Source of the DNA: Tessaracoccus sp. MC1865
Lineage (GTDB): Bacteria > Actinomycetota > Actinomycetes > Propionibacteriales > Propionibacteriaceae
Reading direction: 5' to 3'
DNA length: 64,000 nucleotides
NCBI RefSeq assembly: GCF_017815535.1
Contig: NZ_CP072596.1
Coordinates: forward strand, 124,001 to 188,000
Shown piece after piece: positions 55,301 through 63,053 of the stretch. How positions within the stretch are numbered: position 1 is the stretch's first letter; the number at the start of each line of letters is the position of its first letter. The position numbers and the translations under genes are program-made. Under the pieces are notes generated by a model. It made no database searches. It was not told the origin of the DNA and saw only the letters and a list, made by a program, of their open reading frames with translations.

Positions 55301-58300
55301 ACCTACACCTTCGAGGTGACCAACACCGGCAACGTGACGCTTGACGATGTGACCGTCTCTGACCCGCTGCCGGGCCTCTCGGCGCTGGTCTGTACTCCGG
55401 TTCAAGGCTCGTCCCTCGCTCCGAACGCGACCATGGAATGCAGCGCCACCTATGCCGTGACGCAGGCAGATCTGGACGCGGGTTCTGTGGACAACACTGC
55501 CACCACCGTCGGCACCCCGCCGGTCGGCGACGATGTGACCGACACCGACGACGAGACGGTGCCGGCCAGCCAACTGCCCGACATCGATCTGGTCAAGACG
55601 GCGGATGTTGAGAGCTACGACGCGGTGGGTGATGTGATCACCTACACGTTCGTGGCCACCAACACGGGCAACGTGACGCTCACCGATGTGACGATCTCTG
55701 ATCCGCTGGAGGGGCTTTCGGCACTGACGTGCGTCCCGGCGCAGCCCACCACGCTGGCGCCCGAGGCCTCGTTCGAGTGCTCGGCCACCTACACGGTGAC
55801 CCAGGCCGACCTGGACAACGGTTCGGTGGACAACACAGCCACCACCGTCGGCACGCCGCCGGTCGGTGAGCCGGTGACCGACACGGACGATGAGACCGTC
55901 CCGGCCGCCCAGTCGCCTGCGATCGAGCTGACCAAGGACGCCGATGTGGCGAGCTACGACGCGGTGGGTGATGTGATCACCTACACGTTCGTGGCGACCA
56001 ACACCGGCAACGTGACGCTCACCGATGTGGTCATCACGGATCCCTTGGAGGGTCTGTCGGACCTGACGTGCGTCCCGGCCCAGCCGACGACGCTGGCGCC
56101 CGGGGCCTCGTTCGAGTGCTCGGCCACCTACACGGTGACCCAGGCTGATCTGGACGCGGGTTCTGTGGACAACACCGCCACCACCGAGGGCACCCCGCCC
56201 GCGGGTGAGCCGGTGACCGACACCGACGACGAGACGGTGCCGGCCAGCCAACTGCCCGACATCGACCTGGTCAAGACGGCGGATGTGGCGACCTACGTCG
56301 CCGTGGGCGACGAGATCACCTACACCTTCGTGGCCACCAACACCGGCAACGTGACGTTGAGCAATGTGACGATCTCCGATCCGCTGGAGGGCCTCTCGGC
56401 GCTGGTCTGCGCCCCGGTTCAGGGTTCCACCCTGACTCCGGGTGCCACTATGACCTGCACCGCGGCCTACGCGGCGACGCAGGCTGATCTCGACGCCGGC
56501 TCGGTCTACAACCTGGCCACCACCGAGGGCACCCCGCCCGCGGGTGAGCCGGTGACCGACACCGACGATGAGACAGTCACGGCTGCCGTCGAGCCGGCGA
56601 TCCTGCTGGTCAAGACGGCCGATGTTGAGAGCTACGACGCGGTGGGTGATGTGATCACCTACACCTTCGTGGCCACCAACACCGGCAACGTGACCCTCAC
56701 GAACGTGACGATCACGGATCCGCTGCCGAACCTCTCAGACCTGACGTGCGTCCCGGCGCAGCCGACGACGTTGGCTCCGGGGGAGTCGCTCGAGTGCTCG
56801 GCCATCTACACGGTGACGCAGGCCGACCTGGACAACGGTTCTGTGGACAACACCGCCACCACCGTCGGCACGCCGCCGGTCGGTGAGCCGGTGACCGACA
56901 CCGACGACGAGACGGTGCCGGCCAGCCAACTGCCCGACATCGACCTGGTCAAGACGGCGGATGTTGAGAGCTACGACGCGGTGGGTGATGTGATCACCTA
57001 CACGTTCGTGGCCACCAACACGGGCAACGTGACGCTCACGGACGTGGTGATCACGGATCCGCTCCCGGGTCTCTCGGCACTGACCTGTGATCTCGCGCAG
57101 CCCACCACGCTGGCGCCCGAGGCCTCGATCGAGTGCACGGCGACCTACACGGTGACCCAGGCCGACCTGGACAACGGTTCGGTGGACAACACGGCCACCA
57201 CCACCGGCACCCCGCCGATTGGTGACGACGTGACCGACTCGGACGACGAGACGGTGCCGGCGACGCAGTCGCCTGCGATCGAGCTGACCAAGGACGCCGA
57301 TGTGGCGAGCTACGACGCGGTGGGTGATGTGATCACCTACACGTTCGTGGCGACCAACACCGGCAACGTGACGCTCACCGATGTGGTCATCACGGATCCC
57401 TTGGAGGGGCTGTCGGACCTGACGTGCGTCCCGGCCCAGCCGACGACGCTGGTGCCCGGGGCCTCGATGGAGTGTTCGGCCAGCTACTCGGTGACCCAGG
57501 CTGATCTCGACGCGGGTTCTGTCGACAACACCGCCACCACCGTCGGCACGCCGCCGGTGGGCGAGAATGTGACGGACTCGGATGACGAGACGGTGCCCGG
57601 CACCCAGTCGCCTGCGATCGACCTGACCAAGGACGCCGACGTGGCGACCTACGACGCGGTGGGTGACGTGATCACCTACACGTTCGTGGCCACCAACACC
57701 GGCAACGTGACGCTGAGCAATGTGACGATCACCGATCCGCTGCCGAACCTCTCGGCACTGACCTGTGATCCCGCGCAGCCCACCACGCTGGCGCCCGGGG
57801 CCTCGATCGAGTGCTCGGCCAGCTACACGGTGACCCAGGCTGATCTCGACGCGGGTTCTGTCGACAACACCGCCACCACCGTCGGCACCCCGCCGGTGGG
57901 CGACGATGTCACCGACACCGACGACGAGACCGTCCCGGCCACCCAGTCGCCCGCGATCTCCATCGTCAAGTCGGCCGACGTGGCCACCTATGACGCGGTC
58001 GATGACGTGATCACGTACACGTTCCTGGTGACCAACACCGGCAACGTCACCCTGACTGACGTCCAGGTGACGGATCCGCTCGAGGGCCTCTCGGCGCTGG
58101 AGTGCACGCCGGCGATGGGCGCCACCCTGGCTCCGCAGGAGACCATGGAGTGCTCTGCCACCTACAGCGTCACCCAGGCAGACCTCGACGCCGGTTCTGT
58201 CGACAACACCGCCACCACCGTCGGCACCCCGCCGGCCGGCGATGACGTGACCGACACCGACGACGAGACGGTGCCCGCCACCCAGACGCCCGCCATCCAG

Positions 58301-59770
58301 ATCGTCAAGTCTGCGGACCTGACGAGCTACGATGCGGCCGGCGACGTGGTCACCTACACGCTGACGGTGACCAACACCGGCAACGTGACGCTGTCCGATG
58401 TGTCCGTGTCCGACGAGATGCTCGCCGTGGATGCCGCGGCCTGTGCGGCGACCCTGGTTCCGGGAGCGAGCTGTGAACTCAGCTTCGAGTACACCGTGAC
58501 CCAGGCCGACGTGGATGCGGGCAGCATCTACAACCTGGCGTCGACCACGGGTACGCCTCCCGGCGAGAACCCGCCGGTCACCGATGAGGATGACGAGACC
58601 GTGCCCGGGGACCAGTTCCCGGCCATCGAGATCATCAAGACCGCTGACGTCGAGTCGGTGGACGCTGTCGGTGACGTGGTCACCTACACGCTGACGGTGA
58701 CCAACACCGGCAACGTGACGCTGACCGACGTGGTCATCTCCGACGAGATGCTGGACATCGAGAACGCGCTCTGCGCCGAATCCCTGGCCCCTGCCGAGCA
58801 GTGCTCGGTGGAGCTGGAGCACACGGTGACGCAGGCCGACCTCGACGCCGGCGAGATCGTCAACGTCGCGACGACGACAGGTACGCCTCCTGGCGACAAC
58901 CCGCCGCCCACCGACGAGGACGACGAGACCGTCGTGGTTGACCAGCTGCCGGCGATCTCGCTCGACAAGTCGGCGGACAAGGTGCAGTACGTGGTCGTGG
59001 GTGAGGTCATCACCTACAACCTCCTCGCCACCAACACCGGCAACGTCACGTTGACCGACGTGGTGATCAGCGACGAGATGTTCGACCTGACAGACGTGCT
59101 GTGTGCCGAGTCGCTGGCCCCGGGGGAACAGTGCCTGATCGAGCTCAAGCACACCGTCAGCCAGGGCGACATCGATGCGCGGTTCGTGCACAACATCGCG
59201 GTCGTCGAGGGCACCGCCCCCAACGGTGACATCGTCACCGACGAGGACGACGTCCTGGTCGAGTCTCCCGAGGTTCTCCCCGGCAGCGGCGACATCGAGA
59301 TCATCAAGAGCGCCAACGTTGCCGGGCCGGTGCGGCTCGGGGACAAGATCGTCTACAGCTTCAAGGTGACCAACACCGGAGATACGACGCTGACCGACGT
59401 CAGTGTCGATGATCCGAAGCTGAAGGCGGCGGGCATCTCGGTGACCTGCCCGGTGACCGAGCTCGCGGCCGGCCAGTCGACCACTTGCACCGCTTCGGCG
59501 GCCTACGTGGTCACCGCGGCAGACGTGGCGGCGGGCAAGGTGCTCAACGTCGCGACCGTCACGGCGATCCCGCCGGACGGCAAGCCTGTCACTGACCAGA
59601 GCGACCACCAGGTGCCGGCGCGCCCCGCTCCGGCCCCGAAGCCGATCGTCAAGAGTGGCGACCCGACGGGCATGGGGACCGATACCGGCCTCATCCTGAC
59701 CGGTGTCGCGCTGCTCCTGATGGCCGGTGGAGCTACCGCGATGGCGACGAGGAGCCGTCGGCGTAGCTGA
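49349..59770 (+). CDS. Giant surface protein with 22 DUF11-type repeats (3473 residues)
   Basis: ATG 49349 with AGAGGAAG upstream; N-terminus PGQSHT, WRSRTWR, STWSAFILVLPLMG, GAQADT parallels the shorter protein. Order: signal (1-42), Glu/Pro-rich spacer (about 45-185), an anchor-type beta domain with cysteine pairs (about 190-395: NCIRYRP, YDNSCPSTLD, GFASSCTS), three or four diverged Ig-like regions with TWAIDKSV and YAWSIDKSVDQS motifs, then 22 repeats (residues about 954-3424). The tail is KSGDPTGMGTDTG, a hydrophobic helix and RSRRRS, with no LPXTG. Fully extended, 22 Ig-like modules would reach far beyond the envelope. Codon use and GC match the neighbours, so it is not obviously foreign. 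Confidence 0.92.
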   Translation: MPGQSHTTSHHSWRSRTWRLLSTWSAFILVLPLMGVLGAQADTESTQPESPAAIALEEGSVTLSEVAAESPTTAQVTAEETPSEAPSAEAVPVEVVEETTPEPVVTEEPPVVEEPTELPEPAPAVQKPAAQKPTVENPAAEERGNPKPEEPAKTSDALAPETVEPAEPIANVGPMMDPKALLAPQANVGGIQARLVDHHGLTESDSTNCIRYRPAATSTSSGWVSPGQEALTAHGYDNSCPSTLDTGKQSAIGFTPSSVTDLPLGTSVSLGTIKHYNNPITGNADERYTGTMQVQLPGVQSSPIFSFPWTLWETPNDSNQPDDYVKITVQSPEQIIYLSDGAGGTLPYRMVLSGFASSCTSGTPKSEWWTKERSTTTSQLCAQLTQVRSLEIVKQVQVPAGYNGTVPAFGFDSSTTMTNLDGVPSFWKDDFSLTPTATTAATTGSKSVLVPNQDVTVSEKQTSGWEFVSVVCQGVGVTTSGSSITFDGVEVKKASELPVKCTFVNRPTMKPLTIVKTTSNPTYTQAWTWAIDKSVTPANTVANPAVSPTTFTYAVKVTPAKGQRSDGKYTTNLTIKNDNAFPISNVQLVDTPCVVNEPTFNLAAGQTKTVTLNCSAPAVANGTNTATISWTSPYGQTGNASASANYSFDNATAVPGANASIKVADTFAEFAAKYPNSTVQGTAGVKTFTYDVTHTSPAGQCREYTNTASIVETGQNDSASAKVCNQADLETSKNVISSMDRTYAWSIDKSVDQSEVYVDANGQASADYTVTVTEGAATDSNWSMTGQITVVNPNNYKDAIVNVTDATSIGGSCSVVGGVNALVPRAGQIVLDYSCTWNQKPSSYDGVNTATVHWADQSRPSVYAAPFSAADWNMTEKVKQAVVSDTFPSLADEYSAAERTLVWSQAGKKHEFTYTHVFAGNDLPATGECREVVNTASLNIGGQDSVKTSICAADISLTKSASPATFSAAGDVITYTLTAKNTGPVTLTDVSITDGALGATDAFCAEELEPGETCIVELTYNILQTDVDSGSFYNTATVTGTDPGGNDLTDTDDETVTGRYAPAISLTKTAGVANYDQVGDVITYKFVAKNTGNVTLTNVSIADPLDGLSALVCAQPVTLAPGESFECSATYTVTQADLDAGSVDNTATTVGTPPVGEPVTDTDDETVPAIQSPSIELTKDADVATYDAVGDVITYTFVATNTGNVTLSNVTIADPLPGLSALVCAPVQGSTLAPDATITCTASYTIGQGDLDRGSIYNLATTTGTPPAGEAVTATDDETVTGDKFPAISLTKDADVASYDAVGDVITYTFVATNTGNVSLSNVTISDPLPNLSALTCDPAQPTTLAPGASMECSATYTVTQADLDAGSVDNTATTVGTPPVGEDVTDTDDETVPATQLPAISIVKTADVATYDAVDDVITYTFLVTNTGNVTLTDVQVTDPLEGLSALECTPAMGATLAPQETMECSATYSVTQADLDNGSVENTATTVGTPPVGEDVTDTDDETVPATQSPAIELTKDADVATYDAVGDVITYTFIATNTGNVALSNVTISDPLPNLSALTCDPAQPTTLAPGASIECSASYTVTQADLDNGSVDNTATTVGTPPVGEPVTDTDDETVPATQSPAIELTKDADVATYDAVGDVITYTFVATNTGNVTLSNVTISDPLPGMSELTCVPVQPATLAPGATMTCTAAYAATQADLDAGSVYNLATTEGTPPAGEPVTDTDDETVTAAVEPAILLVKTADVESYDAVGDVITYTFVATNTGNVTLTNVTITDPLPNLSDLTCVPAQPTTLAPGESFECSAIYTVTQADLDNGSVDNTATTTGTPPVGEPVTDTDDETVPATQSPAIDLTKDADVATYDAVGDVITYTFVATNTGNVTLSNVTIADPLSGLSALVCAPVQGSTLAPDATMTCTATYTIGQGDLDRGSIYNLATTEGTPPVGEPVTDTDDETVTAATEPSIMIVKTADVESYDAVGDVITYTFEVTNTGNVTLDDVTVSDPLPGLSALVCTPVQGSSLAPNATMECSATYAVTQADLDAGSVDNTATTVGTPPVGDDVTDTDDETVPASQLPDIDLVKTADVESYDAVGDVITYTFVATNTGNVTLTDVTISDPLEGLSALTCVPAQPTTLAPEASFECSATYTVTQADLDNGSVDNTATTVGTPPVGEPVTDTDDETVPAAQSPAIELTKDADVASYDAVGDVITYTFVATNTGNVTLTDVVITDPLEGLSDLTCVPAQPTTLAPGASFECSATYTVTQADLDAGSVDNTATTEGTPPAGEPVTDTDDETVPASQLPDIDLVKTADVATYVAVGDEITYTFVATNTGNVTLSNVTISDPLEGLSALVCAPVQGSTLTPGATMTCTAAYAATQADLDAGSVYNLATTEGTPPAGEPVTDTDDETVTAAVEPAILLVKTADVESYDAVGDVITYTFVATNTGNVTLTNVTITDPLPNLSDLTCVPAQPTTLAPGESLECSAIYTVTQADLDNGSVDNTATTVGTPPVGEPVTDTDDETVPASQLPDIDLVKTADVESYDAVGDVITYTFVATNTGNVTLTDVVITDPLPGLSALTCDLAQPTTLAPEASIECTATYTVTQADLDNGSVDNTATTTGTPPIGDDVTDSDDETVPATQSPAIELTKDADVASYDAVGDVITYTFVATNTGNVTLTDVVITDPLEGLSDLTCVPAQPTTLVPGASMECSASYSVTQADLDAGSVDNTATTVGTPPVGENVTDSDDETVPGTQSPAIDLTKDADVATYDAVGDVITYTFVATNTGNVTLSNVTITDPLPNLSALTCDPAQPTTLAPGASIECSASYTVTQADLDAGSVDNTATTVGTPPVGDDVTDTDDETVPATQSPAISIVKSADVATYDAVDDVITYTFLVTNTGNVTLTDVQVTDPLEGLSALECTPAMGATLAPQETMECSATYSVTQADLDAGSVDNTATTVGTPPAGDDVTDTDDETVPATQTPAIQIVKSADLTSYDAAGDVVTYTLTVTNTGNVTLSDVSVSDEMLAVDAAACAATLVPGASCELSFEYTVTQADVDAGSIYNLASTTGTPPGENPPVTDEDDETVPGDQFPAIEIIKTADVESVDAVGDVVTYTLTVTNTGNVTLTDVVISDEMLDIENALCAESLAPAEQCSVELEHTVTQADLDAGEIVNVATTTGTPPGDNPPPTDEDDETVVVDQLPAISLDKSADKVQYVVVGEVITYNLLATNTGNVTLTDVVISDEMFDLTDVLCAESLAPGEQCLIELKHTVSQGDIDARFVHNIAVVEGTAPNGDIVTDEDDVLVESPEVLPGSGDIEIIKSANVAGPVRLGDKIVYSFKVTNTGDTTLTDVSVDDPKLKAAGISVTCPVTELAAGQSTTCTASAAYVVTAADVAAGKVLNVATVTAIPPDGKPVTDQSDHQVPARPAPAPKPIVKSGDPTGMGTDTGLILTGVALLLMAGGATAMATRSRRRS
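52208..59620 (+). repeat. 22 tandem ~337-bp coding repeats
   Basis: Each unit encodes about 112 residues (TKDADVATYDAVGDVITYTF ... NTGNVTLSNVTI ... VTQADLDAGSVDNTATT ... TDTDDETVPA). Units 1 and 19-22 are divergent caps; units 3-18 are nearly identical. Higher-order copies are visible: units 7-8 recur as 13-14 (VTAAVEPAILLVKTADVESY), unit 5 recurs as 18 (AMGATLAPQETMEC), unit 3 resembles 9 (TIGQGDLDRGSIYNLA), and unit 12 resembles 16. This points to expansion by unequal recombination of multi-unit blocks. Confidence 0.92.
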
Positions 59771-59850
59771 GTTGTGAGTCTCCGGGGCGGGTATCGTCCC
59801 CCCATCCCGCCCCGGAGGCCCGCCTGGTTCGCTCACCACGGATCAGAAGG

Positions 59851-59882
59851 ACCGCCCCCGCGCCTGATGGCGCGGGGGCGGT
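59851..59882 (+). terminator. Terminator after the 3473-residue protein
   Basis: ACCGCCCCCGCGCC-TGAT-GGCGCGGGGGCGGT, a 14-bp stem followed by TCTGTTG. Placed 80 bp after the stop; also convergent to the small gene ending at 59909. Confidence 0.88.
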
Positions 59883-59908
59883 TCTGTTGACGGGTCGAAT
59901 CCGGTGGG

Positions 59909-60199
59909 TCAGGTGTCGAGGTGCGTCATCGAAACGTTGGTCAGGCGCACCTGGGGCATCGTCTCCGCGCCCCGGCGCAACAACTCGGCGACTGCCATCG
60001 ACGCCACCACATTGGGCGACTGGGCCAACAGGGCGTCGAGATCCGCCCCGGGCGTCTGCTCCCCCTGGTAGCCGATGTCCTCGCCGCGCATCGTGGCGGC
60101 GTCCACGCGGTCAGCCAGGTGTTGCCTACCGATCGCCTTCGCGCCCTCCGGGTCCACCACGTCGATGGTGAAGTCGAGCCGCATGTGGTGCTTCGTCAT
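59909..60199 (-). CDS. Hypothetical protein, 96 residues
   Basis: The ATG at 60199 has GGAGGG 5 bases upstream. Sequence starts MTKHHMRLDFTIDVVDPEGAKAIGRQ, then helices (LDALLAQSPNVVASMAVAELLRRG) and a final strand (QVRLTNVSMTHLD). No signal peptide, cysteine or catalytic motif. It lies 21 bp downstream of the lipoprotein gene on the same strand and is probably cotranscribed. No family recognised. Confidence 0.65.
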   Translation of the reverse strand: MTKHHMRLDFTIDVVDPEGAKAIGRQHLADRVDAATMRGEDIGYQGEQTPGADLDALLAQSPNVVASMAVAELLRRGAETMPQVRLTNVSMTHLDT

Positions 60200-60220
60200 G
60201 GCGTCCCTCCGGTGCCCGGC

Positions 60221-60745
60221 TCAGCCGAGCGCGCCGGCCGGCGCCGAGCGTGCGTTGAGGACGCAGCGGCTGGCGGCGTCGGGGATCTCGGTCTCAAGCG
60301 TGAAGTCGAGGGTCTCCCCGGCAGGAACAGCCTCTTCCTGGAACACCTTGACCGACAGCGAGCTGCCGCTGCCATCCTTGCCGAGCCAGATGACGGCCAC
60401 GACGAGGTCGCGGGCTTCGTCGGCGGTGTTGGTGACGGTACCGGAGGCCTTCACGGGGCCGGCCTCGAGGCCGCATTCCTCAAGCTTGACGTCGGAGGCG
60501 ATGCCCGCCTCCTCGGCGCCGAGTGCTGGGATCTCCTCGCGCTCACCGTGCGCAATGGGCGAGGGTTCCACCGCGGGGGTGGAGCTCTCCATGGGTTCTG
60601 CCGACGGCGACTGGCTGTCTGCGGTGACCGCCGTCGTGCTGGTCGTCGTCGAATCGGGCGTCGGGCCCTCTTCTGCGGCGCCGGTGCAGCCGGTGAGGAT
60701 CACACCGGAAAGTGCCACGGCAGCGAGTGTTCTGCGGAAATCCAT
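60221..60745 (-). CDS. Lipoprotein with FxLYD-like beta domain
   Basis: 174 residues. Lipoprotein signal RRTLAAVALSGVILTGC with lipidated Cys20, a Thr/Ser/Pro-rich spacer to about residue 85, then a beta-rich domain: VKASGTVTNTADEARDLVVAVIWLGKDG and VPAGETLDFTLETEIPD, the pattern of FxLYD-type domains. Two cysteines (LEECGL and SRCVLN) may form a disulfide. Such proteins are extracytoplasmic and usually of unknown role. The ribosome site is weak. Confidence 0.8.
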   Translation of the reverse strand: MDFRRTLAAVALSGVILTGCTGAAEEGPTPDSTTTSTTAVTADSQSPSAEPMESSTPAVEPSPIAHGEREEIPALGAEEAGIASDVKLEECGLEAGPVKASGTVTNTADEARDLVVAVIWLGKDGSGSSLSVKVFQEEAVPAGETLDFTLETEIPDAASRCVLNARSAPAGALG

Positions 60746-60842
60746 GTCAGTAGCCCCATCTCATCTTGGTTCCGTTTCGGAATCAGACTACTGCACCTTG
60801 TACCCTCGCCGTCGTGGAGAGAACGGTGGCCGTACGGTGAGC

Positions 60843-62120
60843 ATGGTGGCAGGGTTGCGCCGCCTGTTCGCGGACACCAGACCCTTGCGGACACCGGATT
60901 TCCGGCGGTTGTGGACGGCGAATATCGTGACCGTCATCGGCGCCCAGCTCACCGTCGTGGCGGTCCCCGCGCAGATCTACTCGATCACCGGATCCTCCGG
61001 CATGGTGGGGCTCACGGGCTTGTTCGGGCTCGTGCCGCTGGTGGTGTTCGGGCTCTGGGGTGGTGCCCTGGCGGATCACCTGGACCGGCGGCTCCTTCTG
61101 GAGGTCACCACGCTGGGCATGGTCGTCACCTCGGCGCTGTTCTGGCTCCAGGCCTTCCTCGGCATGGGCAACGTCTGGTTGCTGCTGGTGCTGTTCGCCG
61201 TGCAACAGGCGTTCTTCGCGATCAACCAGCCCACCCGCACGGCGATCCTCCCGAAGCTCCTGCCCGAGGACCAGCTACCCGCCGCCAACGCGCTCAACAT
61301 GACGGTGATGTCGGCCGGGGCGATCGCGGGGCCGCTCGTGGGCGGGGCCCTCATCCCGGTGCTGGGTTACTCCTGGCTGTACTTCGCCGACACCCTCACG
61401 CTCTTCGCGACGCTCTATGCGGTGTGGAAGTTGCCCCCGCTGCCCGTCGACAACCCCCAGGGCGCCCCCGGGCTGCGCTCCGTCTGGGAGGGCCTGGCCT
61501 ACCTCACCGGCCACAAGATCTTGTTGCTGAGTTTCCTGGTGGACCTCATCGCGATGGTGTTCGGCATGCCGCGCGCGCTGTTCCCGGAGATCGCGCACGT
61601 GGCGTTCGGGGGCCCAACCGAGGGCGGGACGGAGTTCGCGCTGCTGTTCGCCGCCATCCCCGCCGGTGCGGTGCTCGGCGGTGTGTTCGGCGGATGGGTG
61701 TCGCGCGTCCAGCGCCAGGGCGCCGCGGTGCTGTGGGCGGTGGCAGTGTGGGGAGTCGCGATGACCGTTGCCGGGTTGGCGGTGGGGCTGGCACCGTGGG
61801 CACCGAAGGCGATGCTGGCCTTCATGTTGGGGGCCCTCGTCGTCGGGGGCGCGGCCGACATGGCCTCGGCCGCCTTCCGGCAGACCATCCTCCTCGCGGC
61901 CACGGACGACGCCCGCCGCGGGCGGCTCCAGGGTGTCTTCATCGTGGTGGTGGCCGGTGGGCCCCGCATCGCCGACGTGGTGCACGGCGGCGCTGCTGAG
62001 GCCGTCGGCCCGGCCTGGGCCACGGGCGGCGGTGGGCTCCTTGTGCTGGTGGGCCTCGCCGTCGCTGCACTGGTGTTCCCGGCCTTCCGGCGCTACCGCG
62101 CAGCAGCAACGGCGGGGTGA
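60843..62120 (+). CDS. MFS exporter (MFS_3/EntS-like)
   Basis: 425 residues from ATG 60843; GTG 60837 is an alternative. Twelve membrane segments. Family features: PDFRRLWTANIVTVIGAQLTVVAVPAQIYSITGSS, GGALADHLDRRLLL (loop-2 motif), NQPTRTAILPKLLPEDQLPAANALN and RGRLQGVFIVVVAGGPRIADV near the end. These match EntS-like siderophore and drug exporters. No siderophore biosynthesis or regulator gene adjoins, so the substrate is open. It is divergent from the lipoprotein gene. Confidence 0.92.
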   Translation: MVAGLRRLFADTRPLRTPDFRRLWTANIVTVIGAQLTVVAVPAQIYSITGSSGMVGLTGLFGLVPLVVFGLWGGALADHLDRRLLLEVTTLGMVVTSALFWLQAFLGMGNVWLLLVLFAVQQAFFAINQPTRTAILPKLLPEDQLPAANALNMTVMSAGAIAGPLVGGALIPVLGYSWLYFADTLTLFATLYAVWKLPPLPVDNPQGAPGLRSVWEGLAYLTGHKILLLSFLVDLIAMVFGMPRALFPEIAHVAFGGPTEGGTEFALLFAAIPAGAVLGGVFGGWVSRVQRQGAAVLWAVAVWGVAMTVAGLAVGLAPWAPKAMLAFMLGALVVGGAADMASAAFRQTILLAATDDARRGRLQGVFIVVVAGGPRIADVVHGGAAEAVGPAWATGGGGLLVLVGLAVAALVFPAFRRYRAAATAG

Positions 62121-62144
62121 AGACGCTCATCGTTGGCCGGCTGC

Positions 62145-62837
62145 TCACGTTCCCTGGGTGCGGGCGGTGTCGTCCTCCGGGTGCCCGGCGAGCCTCTTCT
62201 CCAGCCGCTCGCGCCACCGTGGGGGCAGCAGTTCGGAGCGCAGGAGGCGGCGGGCGCCGTCGAGATCCTTCTTGTCGCGGTTCATGACGCGGGCCACCTC
62301 GGCGACGGTGGGCTCCGCGGGGCGTTCCAGGAGTTCGACGGCATCGCCGGCGGCCACGATCCCGGGCTCCAAGACCCGGATGTACCACCCGGACCAGCCG
62401 GTTTCCTGCACCTGGAGCACGAGGTCCTTGACGCCCCAGCGTTGCGCCAGCTTCCAGCAGGGCGAGCGCGGCTGGCTCACCTGCACGACGGCGCCGCCGA
62501 GGCGCCACGTCTCGCCCAGCACGACGGTGGTCTCGTCGGGGCCTGTGCCGCTGAGGTCGCCGAGGGTGACGTTCTCGAAGAAGCCGCCGTCGGGCAGGGT
62601 GAGGCCCTGTTCGGCCCAGCGGGGATAGTGGTGGCCGGCGTAGAGGAGCGCGGCCTTCTCCGGGCCGCCGTGCACCGCGGTGTCCGCCTGCTCGTCGCCG
62701 TCGAAGCCCAGCGGGCCGAGGTGGACCGAGCCGTCGGCCTGGCGCTTCACGGCGCCGCTGCGCACCTCGCGGCCGTCCCAGACGTGGGTCTGCGCGCGGC
62801 CCACCCGCACGGCGTTGACTCGGGCGAGGAACTCCAT
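62145..62837 (-). CDS. MOSC-domain protein (YiiM-like)
   Basis: 230 residues. MOSC core: SVHLGPLGFDGDEQADTAVHGGPEKAALLYAGHHYPRWAEQ, ENVTLGDLSG, VQVSQPRSPCWKLAQRWG with the conserved Cys, and GWYIRVLEPGIVAAGDAVEL. A helical C-terminal YiiM_3-alpha extension follows (TVAEVARVMNRDKKDLDGARRLL). Family members bind molybdenum cofactor sulfur or detoxify N-hydroxylated bases such as 6-hydroxylaminopurine. Length is typical. Confidence 0.9.
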   Translation of the reverse strand: MEFLARVNAVRVGRAQTHVWDGREVRSGAVKRQADGSVHLGPLGFDGDEQADTAVHGGPEKAALLYAGHHYPRWAEQGLTLPDGGFFENVTLGDLSGTGPDETTVVLGETWRLGGAVVQVSQPRSPCWKLAQRWGVKDLVLQVQETGWSGWYIRVLEPGIVAAGDAVELLERPAEPTVAEVARVMNRDKKDLDGARRLLRSELLPPRWRERLEKRLAGHPEDDTARTQGT

Positions 62838-62872
62838 GCCCTCACGATAGGCGCGCCGTAGCCCTTCGGGTC

Positions 62873-62971
62873 ATGTTGGCTGCAGACGATCGACGCTTCC
62901 TGGGCCGCGCCGTCGAACTGGCGGAGGCCGCGCTCGTGCGGGCGCTGCACCGGCGCCGGGTGCGTTCCTGA
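62873..62971 (+). pseudogene. Remnant of a nucleoside-deaminase N-terminus
   Basis: A 32-residue frame, MLAADDRRFLGRAVELAEAA followed by LVRALHRRRVRS, resembles the first helix of tRNA-adenosine/guanine-type nucleoside deaminases (xDDRRFLxRAVELAxxAL), but stops before the zinc motifs HAE and PCxxC. It looks like the 5' end of a deleted gene rather than a functional peptide. Confidence 0.4.
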
Positions 62972-63053
62972 GTTTTATTCCGCGGGCAGGGGCTTTCCGC
63001 CCTCAGCAGACGGGCTAGGAGAGGCGCGGTCCGTCCGCTTAGGCTCCACGTCC

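Noticed and set aside
54764-56251. Antisense open frame of 495 codons
   Set aside because: Same cause: periodic low-complexity shadow of the tandem repeats.
48660-59770. Classic LPXTG signals at the ends of the giant proteins
   Set aside because: No LPxTG or close NPxTG/LAxTG pentapeptide is present before either C-terminal helix; only the DPTG-type segment is conserved.
56735-59839. Antisense open frame of 1034 codons on the minus strand
   Set aside because: It is the complement of the highly biased repeat DNA; the product is repetitive Arg/Gly/Val/Asp text with no signal or family, a codon-bias shadow of the 3473-residue protein.
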